This document shows, piece by piece, positions 15,001 through 28,900 of a stretch of 64,000 nucleotides of DNA (position 1 is its first letter; each line of letters starts with the position of its first letter). The stretch spans positions 1-64,000 of the forward strand of contig JBBELK010000815.1 of the NCBI GenBank assembly GCA_037783545.1. The letters are read 5' to 3'. This DNA is from Henricia sp. BOLD:AAB3569. Taxonomy: Eukaryota; Echinodermata; Asteroidea; Spinulosida; Echinasteridae. The translations under genes and the position numbers were made by a program. The notes under the pieces are model-generated. The model was not told the origin of the DNA, searched no databases, and saw only the letters and a program-made list of their open reading frames with translations.

Positions 15001-18000
15001 CTGTAAAACACCTCTTTGTGTACTCTGACTCGTGCGCAATGCTCAGTCCTTCGGACTGTCGTTGACACGCCCAGTTTGGGACGGGATTTTGGTCAAAGTG
15101 TGGTCCAAACGTCGGCAAATTTGGAGGACGAAAAATGTTCGGACGAACTTCAAATTTTGGATGCTCCAAAGACTCTATATTGCGCACTTGTCCTAAAAAA
15201 AACTGACAGACTTTCGCCGGGAAATGGCAGAGAAATTTCAGAGTTAGAAAAAAAAAGGGGTTGGCGCTTCCAGGATGCTCCCGCAACCTGTGCTGTCTGT
15301 ACACACCTCTTTGGAGTACTCCTTACTCGTGCGCTGCTCATTCCTTCGGACTGTCGTTGACACGGCCCCAATTTGGGACGGGATTTTGGTCAAAGTGTGG
15401 TCCAAACGTCGGCAAATTTGGAGGTCTAAAAATGTTCCGACGAACTTCAAATTTTGCATGCTCCAAAGACTCTATATTGCGCACTTTGTCCTACAAAAAA
15501 TGACAGAACTTTCGCGGGAAATGGCAGAGAAATTTCAGAGTTTAGAAAAAAAGGGGTTGGCGCTTCCTGGATGCTCCCGCAACCTGTTGCTGTCTGTACA
15601 CACCTCTTTGGTGTATCCTGACTCGTGCGCATGCTCAGTCCAACGGCCTTACTAATACCCTCCCCAGTTATGTTTCCTGAACAACTAGGCCCAGTTTGGG
15701 AACGGGATTTTGGTCAAAGTGTGGCAACGTCGGCAAATTTGAGGTCGAAAAATGTTCCGACGAACTTCAAATTTTGGATGCTCCAAAGACTCTATATTGC
15801 GCACTTGTCCTAAAAAAACTGACAGACATTCGCGGAAATGGCAGAGAAATTTCAGAGTTTAGAAAAAAAGGGGTTGGCGCTTCCTGGATGCTCCCGCACC
15901 TGTGGCTGTCTGTACACACCTCTTTGGTGTACTCCTGACTCGTGCGCATGCTCAGTCCTTCGGACTGTCGTTGACACGGCGCACTTGTCCTAAAAAACTG
16001 ACAGACTTTCGCCGGGAAATGCAGAGAAATTTCAGAGTTTAGAAAAAAAAGGGGTTGGCGCTTCCTGGATGCTCCCGCAACCTGTGGCTGTCTGTACACA
16101 CCTCTTTGGTGTACTCCTGACTCGTGCGCATGCTCAGTCCTTCGGACTGTCGTTGACACGGCCCAGTTTGGGACGGGATTTTGGTCAAAGTGTGGTCCAA
16201 ACGTCGGCAAATTTGGAGGTCGAAAAATGTTCCGACGAACTTCAATTTTGCAATGCTCCAAAGACTCTATATTGCGCACTTGTCCTAAAAAAATTGACAG
16301 ACTTTCGCCGGGAAATGGCAGAGAAATTTCAGAGTTTAGAAAAAAAAAGGGGTTGGCGCTTCCTGGATGCTCCCCGCAACCTTGTGGCTGTCTCGTACAC
16401 ACCTATTTGGTGTACTCCTGACTCGTGCGCATGCTCAGTCCTTCGGACTGTCCGTTGACACGGCCCAGTTTGGGACGGGATTTTGGTCAAAGTGTGGTCC
16501 AAACGTCGGCAAATTTGGAGGTCGAAAATTGTTCCGACGAACTTCAAATTTTGCATGCTCCAAAGACTCATATATTGCGCACTTGTCCTAAAAAATTGAC
16601 AGACTTTTCGCCGGGAAATGGCAGAGAAATTTCAGAGTTTAGAAAAAAAGGGGGTTGGCGCTTCCTGGATGCTCCGCAACCTGTGGCTTGTCTGTACACA
16701 CCTCTTTGGTGTAGCTCCTGACTCGTGCGCATGCTCAGTCCTTCGGACTGTCGTTGACACGGCCCAGTTTGGGACGGGATTTGGGTCAAAGTGTGGTCCA
16801 AACGTCGGCAAATTTGGAGGTCGAAAAATGTTCGGATCGACGAACTTCAAATTTTGGATGCTCTCAAAGACTGCTATATTGCGCACTTGTCCCTTAAAAA
16901 ACTGACACAGACTTTCGCCGGGAAATGGCAGAGAAATTTCAGAGTTTAGAAAAAAAAGGGTGTTGGCGCTTCCTGGATGCTCCCGCAACCTTGTGGCTGT
17001 CTGTACACACCTCTTTGGTGTACTCCTGACTCGTGCGCTATGCTCAGTCCTTCGGACTGTCGTTGACACGGCCCAGTTTGGGACGGGATTTTGGTCAAAG
17101 TGTGGTCCAAACGTCGGCAAATTTGGAGGTCGAAAAATGTTCCGACGAACTTCAATTTTGCATGCTCCAAAGACTCTATATTGCGCACTTGTCCTAAAAA
17201 ACTGACAGACTGTTCGCCGGGAAATGGCAGAGAAGTTTCAGAGTTTAGAAAAACAAAGGGGTTGGCGCTTCCTGGATGCTCCCGCAACCTGTGGCTGTCT
17301 GTACACACCTCTTTGGTGTACTCCTGACTCGTGCTGCATGCTCAGTCCTTCGGACTGTCGTTGACACCGGCCCAGTTTGGGACGGGATTTTGGTCAAAGT
17401 GTGGTCCAAACGTCGGCAAATTGGAGGTCGAAAAATGTTCCGACGAACTTCAAATTTTGCATGCTCCAACAGACTCTATATTGCGCACTTGTCCTAAAAA
17501 AATGACAGACTTTCGCCGGGAAATGGCAGAGAAATTTCAGAGTTTAGAAAAAAAAAGGGGTTGGCGCTTCCTGGATGCTCCCGCAACCTGTGGCTGTCTG
17601 TTGTACACACCTATTTGGTGTACTCCTGACTCGTGCGCATGCTCTCAGTCCTTCGGACTGTCGTTGACACGGCCCAGTTTGGGACGGGATTTTGGTCAAA
17701 GTGTGGTCCAAACGTCGGCAAATTTGGAGGGTCGAAAAATGTTCCGACGAACTTCAAAATTTGCATGCTCCAAAGACACTATATTGCGCACTTGTCCTAA
17801 AAAATTGACAGACTTTCGCGGGAAATGCGCAGAGAAATTTCAGAGTTTAGAAAAAAAAGGGTGTTGGCGCTTCCTGGATGCTCTCCCGCAACCTGTGGCT
17901 GTCTGTACACACCTCTTTGGTGTACTCCCTGACTCGTGCGCAATGCCTCAGTCCTTCGGACTGTCGTTGACACGGCCCAGTTTGGGACGGCGATTTTGGT

Positions 18001-19930
18001 CAAAGTGTGGTCCAAACGTCGGGCAAATTTGGAGGTCGAAAAATGTTCCGACGAACTTCAAAAGTTTGCATGCTCCAAAGACTATCTATATTGCGCACAT
18101 TGTCCTAGAAAAAATTGATAGACTTTCGCGCGGAAAATGGCAGAGAAATTTCAGAGTTTAGAAAAAAAGGGGTTGGCGCTTCCTGGATGCTCCCGCAACT
18201 GTGGCTGTCTGTACACACCTCTTGGTTGTACTCCTGACTCGTGCCGCATGCTCAGGTCCTTCGGACTGTCGTTGACACGGCCCAGTTTGGGACGGGATTT
18301 TGGTCAAAGTGTGGTCCAAACGTCGGCAAATTTGAGAGGTCGAAAAATGTTCCGACGACGAACTTCAATTTTACATGCTCCAAAGACTCTATATTGCGCA
18401 CTTTGGTCCCTAAATAAATTGACAGACTTTCGCCGGGAAATGGCAGAGAAATTTCAGAGTTTAGAAAAAAAAGGGGGTTGGCGCTTCCTGGATGCTCCCG
18501 CAACCTGTGGCTGTCTGTACACACCTCTTTGGTGTACTCCTGACTCGTGCGCATGCTCAGTCCCTTCGGACTGTCGGTTGACACGGCCCAGTTTGGGACG
18601 GGATTTTGGTCAAAGTGTGGTCCAAAACGTCGGCAAATTTGGAGGTCGAAAAATGTTCCGACGAACTTCAAATTTTGCAATGCTCCAAAGACTCTATATT
18701 GCGCACTTGTCCTAAAAAATTGACAGACTTTCCGCCGGGAAATGGCAGAGGAAATTTCAGAGTTAGAAAAAAAAGGGGTTGGCGCTTCCTGGATGCTCCC
18801 GCAACCTGTGGCCTGTCTGTACACACCTCTTTGCGTGTACTCCTGACTCGTGCGCATGCTCAGTCCTTCGGACTGTCGTTGACACGGCCCAGTTGTGGGA
18901 CGGGATTTTGGTCAAAGTGTGGTCCAAACGTCGGCAAAATTTGGAGGTCGAAAAACATGTTCCGACGAACTTCAAATTTTGCATGCTCCAAAAGACTCTA
19001 TATTGCGCACCTTGTCCTAAAAAATTGACAGACTTTGCGCCCGGGAAATGGCAAGAGAAATTTCAGAGTTTAGAAAAAAAAGGGGGTTGGCGCTTCCTGG
19101 ATGCTCCCCGCAACCTGTGGCTGTCTGTACACACCTCTTTGGTGTACTCCTGACTCCGTGCGCATGCTCTCAGTCCTTCGGACTGTCGTTGACACGGCCC
19201 AGTTTGGGACGGGATTCTTGGTCAAAGTGTGGTCAAAACGTCGGCAAAATTTGGAGGTCGAAAAATGTTCCGACGAACTTCAAAATTTTGCATGCTCCAA
19301 GAGACTCTATAGTTGCGCACTTGTCCTAAAAAATTGACAGACTTTCGCCGGGAAATGGCAGAGAAAATTTCAGAGTTTAGAAAAAAAATGGGGTTGGCGC
19401 TTCCTGGATGCTCCCGCGCAACCTGTGGCTGTCTGTATACACTCTATTTGGTGGTACTCCTGACTCGTGCGCATGCTCAGTCCTTCGGACTGTCGTTGAC
19501 ACGGCCCAGTTTGGGACGGGATTTGGTCAAAGTGTGGTCCAAACGTCGGCAAATTTGGAGGTCGAAAAATGTTCCGACGAACTCTCAAATTTTGCATGCT
19601 CCAAAGACTCTATATTGCGCACTTGTCCTAAAAAATTGACAGACTTTCGCCGGGAAATGGCAGAGAGAAATTTCAGAGTTTAGAAAAAAAGGGGGTTGGG
19701 CGCTTCCCTGGATGCTCGCCGCAACCTGTGGCTGTCTGTACACACCTCTTTGGTGTACTCCTGACTCGTGCGCATGCTCAGTCCTTCGGACTGTCGTTGA
19801 CACGGCCCAGTTTGGGACGGGATTTTGGTCAAAGTGTGGTCCAAAACGTCGGGCAAATATGGAGGTCGAAAAATGTTCCGACGAATTTCAAATTTTGCAT
19901 GCTCCAAAGACTCTATATTGCGCAATTGTC
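1..19930 (+). repeat. 296-bp satellite array, indel-rich left part
   Basis: About 67 head-to-tail copies of the satellite monomer, already in progress at base 1. Each copy keeps the order of landmarks seen in the clean array (ATGTTCCGACGAAC, TTTCGCCGGGAAATGGC, an A-run, GGGGTTGGCGCTTCC, CAGTCCTTCGGACTG, GGGACGGGATTTTGGTC). Copies here carry many single-base insertions and deletions: the monomer near 250-540 differs from consensus at about twenty places, while copies at 13.2-15.0 kb differ at only a few. Indels greatly outnumber substitutions, which suggests uncorrected long-read consensus more than ageing. Two larger lesions are visible: a non-satellite patch at 15,641-15,686 and a deletion of about 110 bp at 15,980/15,981. 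Short open frames on both strands are by-products of the repeat. Confidence 0.95.
15641..15686. other. Non-satellite patch inside a monomer
   Basis: About 46 bases (from CAACGGCCTTACTAATACCC to AACAACTAGG) replace the roughly 20-bp stretch that normally follows CAGTC in the monomer. Satellite sequence resumes at CCCAGTTTGGG. It matches nothing else in the window. It lies in the indel-rich region, so it may be an assembly or read artefact rather than a real insertion. Confidence 0.5.
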
Positions 19931-22900
19931 CTAAAAAATTTACAGACTTTCGCCGGGAAATGGCAGAGAAATTTCAGAGTTTAGAAAAAAAAGGGGTTGG
20001 CGCTTCCTGGATGCTCCCGCAACCTGTGGCTGTCTGTACACACCTATTTGGTGTACTCCTGACTCGTGCGCATGCTCAGTCCTTCGGACTGTCGTTGACA
20101 CGGCCCAGTTTGGGACGGGATTTTGGTCAAAGTGTGGTCCAAACGTCGGCAAATTTGGAGGTCGAAAAATGTTCCGACGAACTTCAAATTTTGCATGCTC
20201 CAAAGACTCTATATTGCGCACTTGTCCTAAAAAATTTACAGACTTTCGCCGGGAAATGGCAGAGAAATTTCAGAGTTTAGAAAAAAAAGGGGTTGGCGCT
20301 TCCTGGATGCTCCCGCAACCTGTGGCTGTCTGTACACACCTCTTTGGTGTACTCCTGACTCGTGCGCATGCTCAGTCCTTCGGACTGTCGTTGACACGGC
20401 CCAGTTTGGGACGGGATTTTGGTCAAAGTGTGGTCCAAACGTCGGCAAATTTGGAGGTCGAAAAATGTTCCGACGAACTTCAAATTTTGCATGCTCCAAA
20501 GACTCTATATTGCGCACTTGTCCTAAAAAATTGATAGACTTTCGCCGGGAAATGGCAGAGAAATTTCAGAGTTTAGAAAAAAAGGGGTTGGCGCTTCCTG
20601 GATGCTCCCGCAACCTGTGGCTGTCTGTACACACCTCTTTGGTGTACTCCTGACTCGTGCGCATGCTCAGTCCTTCGGACTGTCGTTGACACGGCCCAGT
20701 TTGGGACGGGATTTTGGTCAAAGTGTGGTCCAAACGTCGGCAAATTTGGAGGTCGAAAAATGTTCCGACGAACTTCAAATTTTGCATGCTCCAAAGACTC
20801 TATATTGCGCACTTGTCCTAAAAAATTGACAGACTTTCGCCGGGAAATGGCAGAGAAATTTCAGAGTTTAGAAAAAAAAGGGGTTGGCGCTTCCTGGATG
20901 CTCCCGCAACCTGTGGCTGTCTGTACACACCTCTTTGGTGTACTCCTGACTCGTGCGCATGCTCAGTCCTTCGGACTGTCGTTGACACGGCCCAGTTTGG
21001 GACGGGATTTTGGTCAAAGTGTGGTCCAAACGTCGGCAAATTTGGAGGTCGAAAAATGTTCCGACGAACTTCAAATTTTGCATGCTCCAAAGACTCTATA
21101 TTGCGCACTTGTCCTAAAAAATTGACAGACTTTCGCCGGGAAATGGCAGAGAAATTTCAGAGTTTAGAAAAAAAAGGGGTTGGCGCTTCCTGGATGCTCC
21201 CGCAACCTGTGGCTGTCTGTACACACCTCTTTGGTGTACTCCTGACTCGTGCGCATGCTCAGTCCTTCGGACTGTCGTTGACACGGCCCAGTTTGGGACG
21301 GGATTTTGGTCAAAGTGTGGTCCAAACGTCGGCAAATTTGGAGGTCGAAAAATGTTCCGACGAACTTCAAATTTTGCATGCTCCAAAGACTCTATATTGC
21401 GCACTTGTCCTAAAAAATTGACAGACTTTCGCCGGGAAATGGCAGAGAAATTTCAGAGTTTAGAAAAAAAAGGGGTTGGCGCTTCCTGGATGCTCCCGCA
21501 ACCTGTGGCTGTCTGTACACACCTATTTGGTGTACTCCTGACTCGTGCGCATGCTCAGTCCTTCGGACTGTCGTTGACACGGCCCAGTTTGGGACGGGAT
21601 TTTGGTCAAAGTGTGGTCCAAACGTCGGCAAATTTGGAGGTCGAAAAATGTTCCGACGAACTTCAAATTTTGCATGCTCCAAAGACTCTATATTGCGCAC
21701 TTGTCCTAAAAAATTGACAGACTTTCGCCGGGAAATGGCAGATAAATTTCAGAGTTTAGAAAAAAAAGGGGTTGGCGCTTCCTGGATGCTCCCGCAACCT
21801 GTGGCTGTCTGTACACACCTCTTTGGTGTACTCCTGACTCGTGCGCATGCTCAGTCCTTCGGACTGTCGTTGACACGGCCCAGTTTGGGACGGGATTTTG
21901 GTCAAAGTGTGGTCCAAACGTCGGCAAATTTGGAGGTCGAAAAATGTTCCGACGAACTTCAAATTTTGCATGTCCTAAAAAATTGACAGACTTTCGCCGG
22001 GAAATGGCAGATAAATTTCAGAGTTTAGAAAAAAAAGGGGTTGGCGCTTCCTGGATGCTCCCGCAACCTGTGGCTGTCTGTACACACCTCTTTGGTGTAC
22101 TCCTGACTCGTGCGCATGCTCAGTCCTTCGGACTGTCGTTGACACGGCCCAGTTTGGGACGGGATTTTGGTCAAAGTGTGGTCCAAACGTCGGCAAATTT
22201 GGAGGTCGAAAAATGTTCCGACGAACTTCAAATTTTGCATGCTCCAAAGACTCTATATTGCGCACTTGTCCTAAAAAATTGACAGACTTTCGCCGGGAAA
22301 TGGCAGAGAAATTTCAGAGTTTAGAAAAAAAAGGGGTTGGCGCTTCCTGGATGCTCCCGCAACCTGTGGCTGTCTGTACACACCTCTTTGGTGTACTCCT
22401 GACTCGTGCGCATGCTCAGTCCTTCGGACTGTCGTTGACACGGCCCAGTTTGGGACGGGATTTTGGTCAAAGTGTGGTCCAAACGTCGGCAAATTTGGAG
22501 GTCGAAAAATGTTCCGATGAACTTCAAATTTTGCATGCTCCAAAGACTCTATATTGCGCACTTGTCCTAACAAATTGACAGACTTTCGCCGGGAAATGGC
22601 AGAGAAATTTCAGAGTTTAGAAAAAAAGGGGTTGGCGCTTCTTGGATGCTCCCGCAACCTGTGGCTGTCTGTAAACACCTCTTTGGTGTACTCCTGACTC
22701 GTGCGCATGCTCAGTCCTTCGGACTGTCGTTGACACGGCCCAGTTTGGGACGGGATTTTGGTCAAAGTGTGGTCCAAACGTCGGCAAATTTGGAGGTCGA
22801 AAAATGTTCGGACGAACTTCAAATTTTGGATGCTCCAAAGACTCTATATTGCGCACTTGTCCTAAAAAAACTGACAGACTTTCGCCGGGAAATGGCAGAG

Positions 22901-25900
22901 AAATTTCAGAGTTTAGAAAAAAAAGGGGTTGGCGCTTCCTGGATGCTCCCGCAACCTGTGGCTGTCTGTACACACCTCTTTGGTGTACTCCTGACTCGTG
23001 CGCATGCTCAGTCCTTCGGACTGTCGTTGACACGGCCCAGTTTGGGACGGGATTTTGGTCAAAGTGTGGTCCAAACGTCGGCAAATTTGGAGGTCGAAAT
23101 ATGTTCCGACGAACTTCAAATTTTGCATGCTCCAAAGACTCTATATTGCGCACTTGTCCTAAAAAATTGACAGACTTTCGCCGGGAAATGGCAGAGAAAT
23201 TTCAGAGTTTAGAAAAAAAAGGGGTTGGCGCTTCCTGGATGCTCCCGCAACCTGTGGCTGTCTGTACACACCTCTTTGGTGTACTCCTGACTCGTGCGCA
23301 TGCTCAGTCCTTCGGACTGTCGTTGACACGGCCCAGTTTGGGACGGGATTTTGGTCAAAGTGTGGTCCAAACGTCGGCAAATTTGGAGGTCGAAAAATGT
23401 TCCGACGAACTTCAAATTTTGCATGCTCCAAAGACTCTATATTGCGCACTTGTCCTAAAAAATTGACAGACTTTCGCCGGGAAATGGCAGAGAAATTTCA
23501 GAGTTTAGAAAAAAAGGGGTTGGCGCTTCCTGGATGCTCCCGCAACCTGTGGCTGTCTGTACACACCTCTTTGGTGTACTCCTGACTCGTGCGCATGCTC
23601 AGTCCTTCGGACTGTCGTTGACACGGCCCAGTTTGGGACGGGATTTTGGTCAAAGTGTGGTCCAAACGTCGGCAAATTTGGAGGTCGAAAAATGTTCCGA
23701 CGAACTTCAAATTTTGCATGCTCCAAAGACTCTATATTGCGCACTTGTCCTAAAAAATTGACAGACTTTCGCCGGGAAATGGCAGAGAAATTTCAGAGTT
23801 TAGAAAAAAAAGGGGTTGGCGCTTCCTGGATGCTCCCGCAACCTGTGGCTGTCTGTACACACCTCTTTGGTGTACTCCTGACTCGTGCGCATGCTCAGTC
23901 CTTCGGACTGTCGTTGACACGGCCCAGTTTGGGACGGGATTTTGGTCAAAGTGTGGTCCAAACGTCGGCAAATTTGGAGGTCGAAAAATGTTCCGACGAA
24001 CTTCAAATTTTGCATGCTCCAAAGACTCTATATTGCGCACTTGTCCTAAAAAATTGACAGACTTTCGCCGGGAAATGGCAGAGAAATTTCAGAGTTTAGA
24101 AAAAAAAGGGGTTGGCGCTTCCTGGATGCTCCCGCAACCTGTGGCTGTCTGTACACACCTCTTTGGTGTACTCCTGACTCGTGCGCATGCTCAGTCCTTC
24201 GGACTGTCGTTGACACGGCCCAGTTTGGGACGGGATTTTGGTCAAAGTGTGGTCCAAACGTCGGCAAATTTGGAGGTCGAAAAATGTTCCGACGAACTTC
24301 AAATTTTGCATGCTCCAAAGACTCTATATTGCGCACTTGTCCTAAAAAATTGACAGACTTTCGCCGGGAAATGGCAGAGAAATTTCAGAGTTTAGAAAAA
24401 AAAGGGGTTGGCGCTTCCTGGATGCTCCCGCAACCTGTGGCTGTCTGTACACACCTCTTTGGTGTACTCCTGACTCGTGCGCATGCTCAGTCCTTCGGAC
24501 TGTCGTTGACACGGCCCAGTTTGGGACGGGATTTTGGTCAAAGTGTGGTCCAAACGTCGGCAAATTTGGAGGTCGAAAAATGTTCCGACGAACTTCAAAT
24601 TTTGCATGCTCCAAAGACTCTATATTGCGCACTTGTCCTAAAAAATTGACAGACTTTCGCCGGGAAATGGCAGAGAAATTTCAGAGTTTAGAAAAAAAAG
24701 GGGTTGGCGCTTCCTGGATGCTCCCGCAACCTGTGGCTGTCTGTACACACCTCTTTGGTGTACTCCTGACTCGTGCGCATGCTCAGTCCTTCGGACTGTC
24801 GTTGACACGGCCCAGTTTGGGACGGGATTTTGGTCAAAGTGTGGTCCAAACGTCGGCAAATTTGGAGGTCGAAAAATGTTCCGACGAACTTCAAATTTTG
24901 CATGCTCCAAAGACTCTATATTGCGCACTTGTCCTAACAAATTGACAGACTTTCGCCGGGAAATGGCAGAGAAATTTCAGAGTTTAGAAAAAAAGGGGTT
25001 GGCGCTTCCTGGATGCTCCCGCAACCTGTGGCTGTCTGTAAACACCTCTTTGGTGTACTCCTGACTCGTGCGCATGCTCAGTCCTTCGGACTGTCGTTGA
25101 CACGGCCCAGTTTGGGACGGGATTTTGGTCAAAGTGTGGTCCAAACGTCGGCAAATTTGGAGGTCGAAAAATGTTCGGACGAACTTCAAATTTTGGATGC
25201 TCCAAAGACTCTATATTGCGCACTTGTCCTAAAAAACTGACAGACTTTCGCCGGGAAATGGCAGAGAAATTTCAGAGTTTAGAAAAAAAAGGGGTTGGCG
25301 CTTCCTGGATGCTCCCGCAACCTGTGGCTGTCTGTACACACCTCTTTGGTGTACTCCTGACTCGTGCGCATGCTCAGTCCTTCGGACTGTCGTTGACACG
25401 GCCCAGTTTGGGACGGGATTTTGGTCAAAGTGTGGTCCAAACGTCGGCAAATTTGGAGGTCGAAATATGTTCCGACGAACTTCAAATTTTGCATGCTCCA
25501 AAGACTCTATATTGCGCACTTGTCCTAAAAAATTGACAGACTTTCGCCGGGAAATGGCAGAGAAATTTCAGAGTTTAGAAAAAAAAGGGGTTGGCGCTTC
25601 CTGGATGCTCCCGCAACCTGTGGCTGTCTGTACACACCTCTTTGGTGTACTCCTGACTCGTGCGCATGCTCAGTCCTTCGGACTGTCGTTGACACGGCCC
25701 AGTTTGGGACGGGATTTTGGTCAAAGTGTGGTCCAAACGTCGGCAAATTTGGAGGTCGAAAAATGTTCCGACGAACTTCAAATTTTGCATGCTCCAAAGA
25801 CTCTATATTGCGCACTTGTCCTAAAAAATTGACAGACTTTCGCCGGGAAATGGCAGAGAAATTTCAGAGTTTAGAAAAAAAAGGGGTTGGCGCTTCCTGG

Positions 25901-28900
25901 ATGCTCCCGCAACCTGTGGCTGTCTGTACACACCTCTTTGGTGTACTCCTGACTCGTGCGCATGCTCAGTCCTTCGGACTGTCGTTGACACGGCCCAGTT
26001 TGGGACGGGATTTTGGTCAAAGTGTGGTCCAAACGTCGGCAAATTTGGAGGTCGAAAAATGTTCCGACGAACTTCAAATTTTGCATGCTCCAAAGACTCT
26101 ATATTGCGCACTTGTCCTAAAAAATTGACAGACTTTCGCCTGGAAATGGCAGAGAAATTTCAGAGTTTAGAAAAAAAAAGGGGTTGGCGCTTCCTGGATG
26201 CTCCCGCAACCTGTGGCTGTCTGTACACACCTCTTTGGTGTACTCCTGACTCGTGCGCATGCTCAGTCCTTCGGACTGTCGTTGACACGGCCCAGTTTGG
26301 GACGGGATTTTGGTCAAAGTGTGGTCCAAACGTCGGCAAATTTGGAGGTCGAAAAATGTTCCGACGAACTTCAAATTTTGCATGCTCCAAAGACTCTATA
26401 TTGCGCACTTGTCCTAAAAAATTGACAGACTTTCGCCGGGAAATGGCAGAGAAATTTCAGAGTTTAGAAAAAAAAGGGGTTGGCGCTTCCTGGATGCTCC
26501 CGCAACCTGTGGCTGTCTGTACACACCTCTTTGGTGTACTCCTGACTCGTGCGCATGCTCAGTCCTTCGGACTGTCGTTGACACGGCCCAGTTTGGGACG
26601 GGATTTTGGTCAAAGTGTGGTCCAAACGTCGGCAAATTTGGAGGTCGAAAAATGTTCCGACGAACTTCAAATTTTGCATGCTCCAAAGACTCTATATTGC
26701 GCACTTGTCCTAAAAAATTGACAGACTTTCGCCGGGAAATGGCAGAGAAATTTCAGAGTTTAGAAAAAAAAGGGGTTGGCGCTTCCTGGATGCTCCCGCA
26801 ACCTGTGGCTGTCTGTACACACCTCTTTGGTGTACTCCTGACTCGTGCGCATGCTCAGTCCTTCGGACTGTCGTTGACACGGCCCAGTTTGGGACGGGAT
26901 TTTGGTCAAAGTGTGGTCCAAACGTCGGCAAATTTGGAGGTCGAGAAATGTTCGGACGAACTTCAAATTTTGGATGCTCCAAAGACTCTATATTGCGCAC
27001 TTGTCCTAAAAAACTGACAGACTTTCGCCGGGAAATGGCAGAGAAATTTCAGAGTTTAGAAAAAAAGGGGTTGGCGCTTCCTGGATGCTCCCGCAACCTG
27101 TGGCTGTCTGTACACACCTCTTTGGTGTACTCCTGACTCGTGCGCATGCTCAGTCCTTCGGACTGTCGTTGACACGGCCCAGTTTGGGACGGGATTTTGG
27201 TCAAAGTGTGGTCCAAACGTCGGCAAATTTGGAGGTCGAAAAATGTTCCGACGAACTTCAAATTTTGCATGCTCCAAAGACTCTATATTGCGCACTTGTC
27301 CTAAAAAACTGACAGACTTTCGCCGGGAAATGGCAGAGAAATTTCAGAGTTTAGAAAAAAAAGGGGTTGGCGCTTCCTGGATGCTCCCGCAACCTGTGGC
27401 TGTCTGTACACACCTCTTTGGTGTACTCCTGACTCGTGCGCATGCTCAGTCCTTCGGACTGTCGTTGACACGGCCCAGTTTGGGACGGGATTTTGGTCAA
27501 AGTGTGGTCCAAACGTCGGCAAATTTGGAGGTCGAAAAATGTTCCGACGAACTTCAAATTTTGCATGCTCCAAAGACTCTATATTGCGCACTTGTCCTAA
27601 AAAATTGATAGACTTTCGCCGGGAAATGGCAGAGAAATTTCAGAGTTTAGAAAAAAAAGGGGTTGGCGCTTCCTGGATGCTCCCGCAACCTGTGGCTGTC
27701 TGTACACACCTCTTTGGTGTACTCCTGACTCGTGCGCATGCTCAGTCCTTCGGACTGTCGTTGACACGGCCCAGTTTGGGACGGGATTTTGGTCAAAGTG
27801 TGGTCCAAACGTCGGCAAATTTGGAGGTCGAAAAATGTTCCGACGAACTTCAAATTTTGCATGCTCCAAAGACTCTATATTGCGCACTTGTCCTAAAAAA
27901 TTGACAGACTTTCGCCTGGAAATGGCAGAGAAATTTCAGAGTTTAGAAAAAAAGGGGTTGGCGCTTCCTGGATGCTCCCGCAACCTGTGGCTGTCTGTAC
28001 ACACCTCTTTGGTGTACTCCTGACTCGTGCGCATGCTCAGTCCTTCGGACTGTCGTTGACACGGCCCAGTTTGGGACGGGATTTTGGTCAAAGTGTGGTC
28101 CAAACGTCGGCAAATTTGGAGGTCGAAAAATGTTCCGACGAACTTCAAATTTTGCATGCTCCAAAGACTCTATATTGCGCACTTGTCCTAAAAAATTTAC
28201 AGACTTTCGCCGGGAAATGGCAGAGAAATTTCAGAGTTTAGAAAAAAAAGGGGTTGGCGCTTCCTGGATGCTCCCGCAACCTGTGGCTGTCTGTACACAC
28301 CTATTTGGTGTACTCCTGACTCGTGCGCATGCTCAGTCATTCGGACTGTCGTTGACACGGCCCAGTTTGGGACGGGATTTTGGTCAAAGTGTGGTCCAAA
28401 CGTCGGCAAATTTGGAGGTCGAAAAATGTTCCGACGAACTTCAAATTTTGCATGCTCCAAAGACTCTATATTGCGCACTTGTCCTAAAAAATTGACAGAC
28501 TTTCGCCGGGAAATGGCAGAGAAATTTCAGAGTTTAGAAAAAAAGGGGTTGGCGCTTCCTGGATGCTCCCGCAACCTGTGGCTGTCCGTACACACCTCTT
28601 TGGTGTACTCCTGACTCGTGCGCATGCTCAGTCCTTCGGACTGTCGTTGACACGGCCCAGTTTGGGACGGGATTTTGGTCAAAGTGTGGTCCAAACGTCG
28701 GCAAATTTGGAGGTCGAAAAATGTTCCGACGAACTTCAAATTTTGCATGCTCCAAAGACTCTATATTGCGCACTTGTCCTAAAAAATTGATAGACTTTCG
28801 CCGGGAAATGGCAGAGAAATTTCAGAGTTTAGAAAAAAAGGGGTTGGCGCTTCCTGGATGCTCCCGCAACCTGTGGCTGTCTGTACACACCTCTTTGGTG

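Noticed and set aside
14318..15028. Longer open frames across two or more monomers (for example 236 aa here, 278 aa at 12,604, 220 aa at 26,059)
   Set aside because: They arise where a one-base change in the A-run or an indel puts adjacent monomers in frame; there is no independent coding evidence.
20760..21125. Recurring open frames of 121 aa (plus strand) and 96 or 71 aa (minus strand) in every monomer
   Set aside because: They appear in several frames on both strands of a non-coding tandem repeat. The 296-bp period shifts frame each copy, and the predicted proteins show no recognisable domain.
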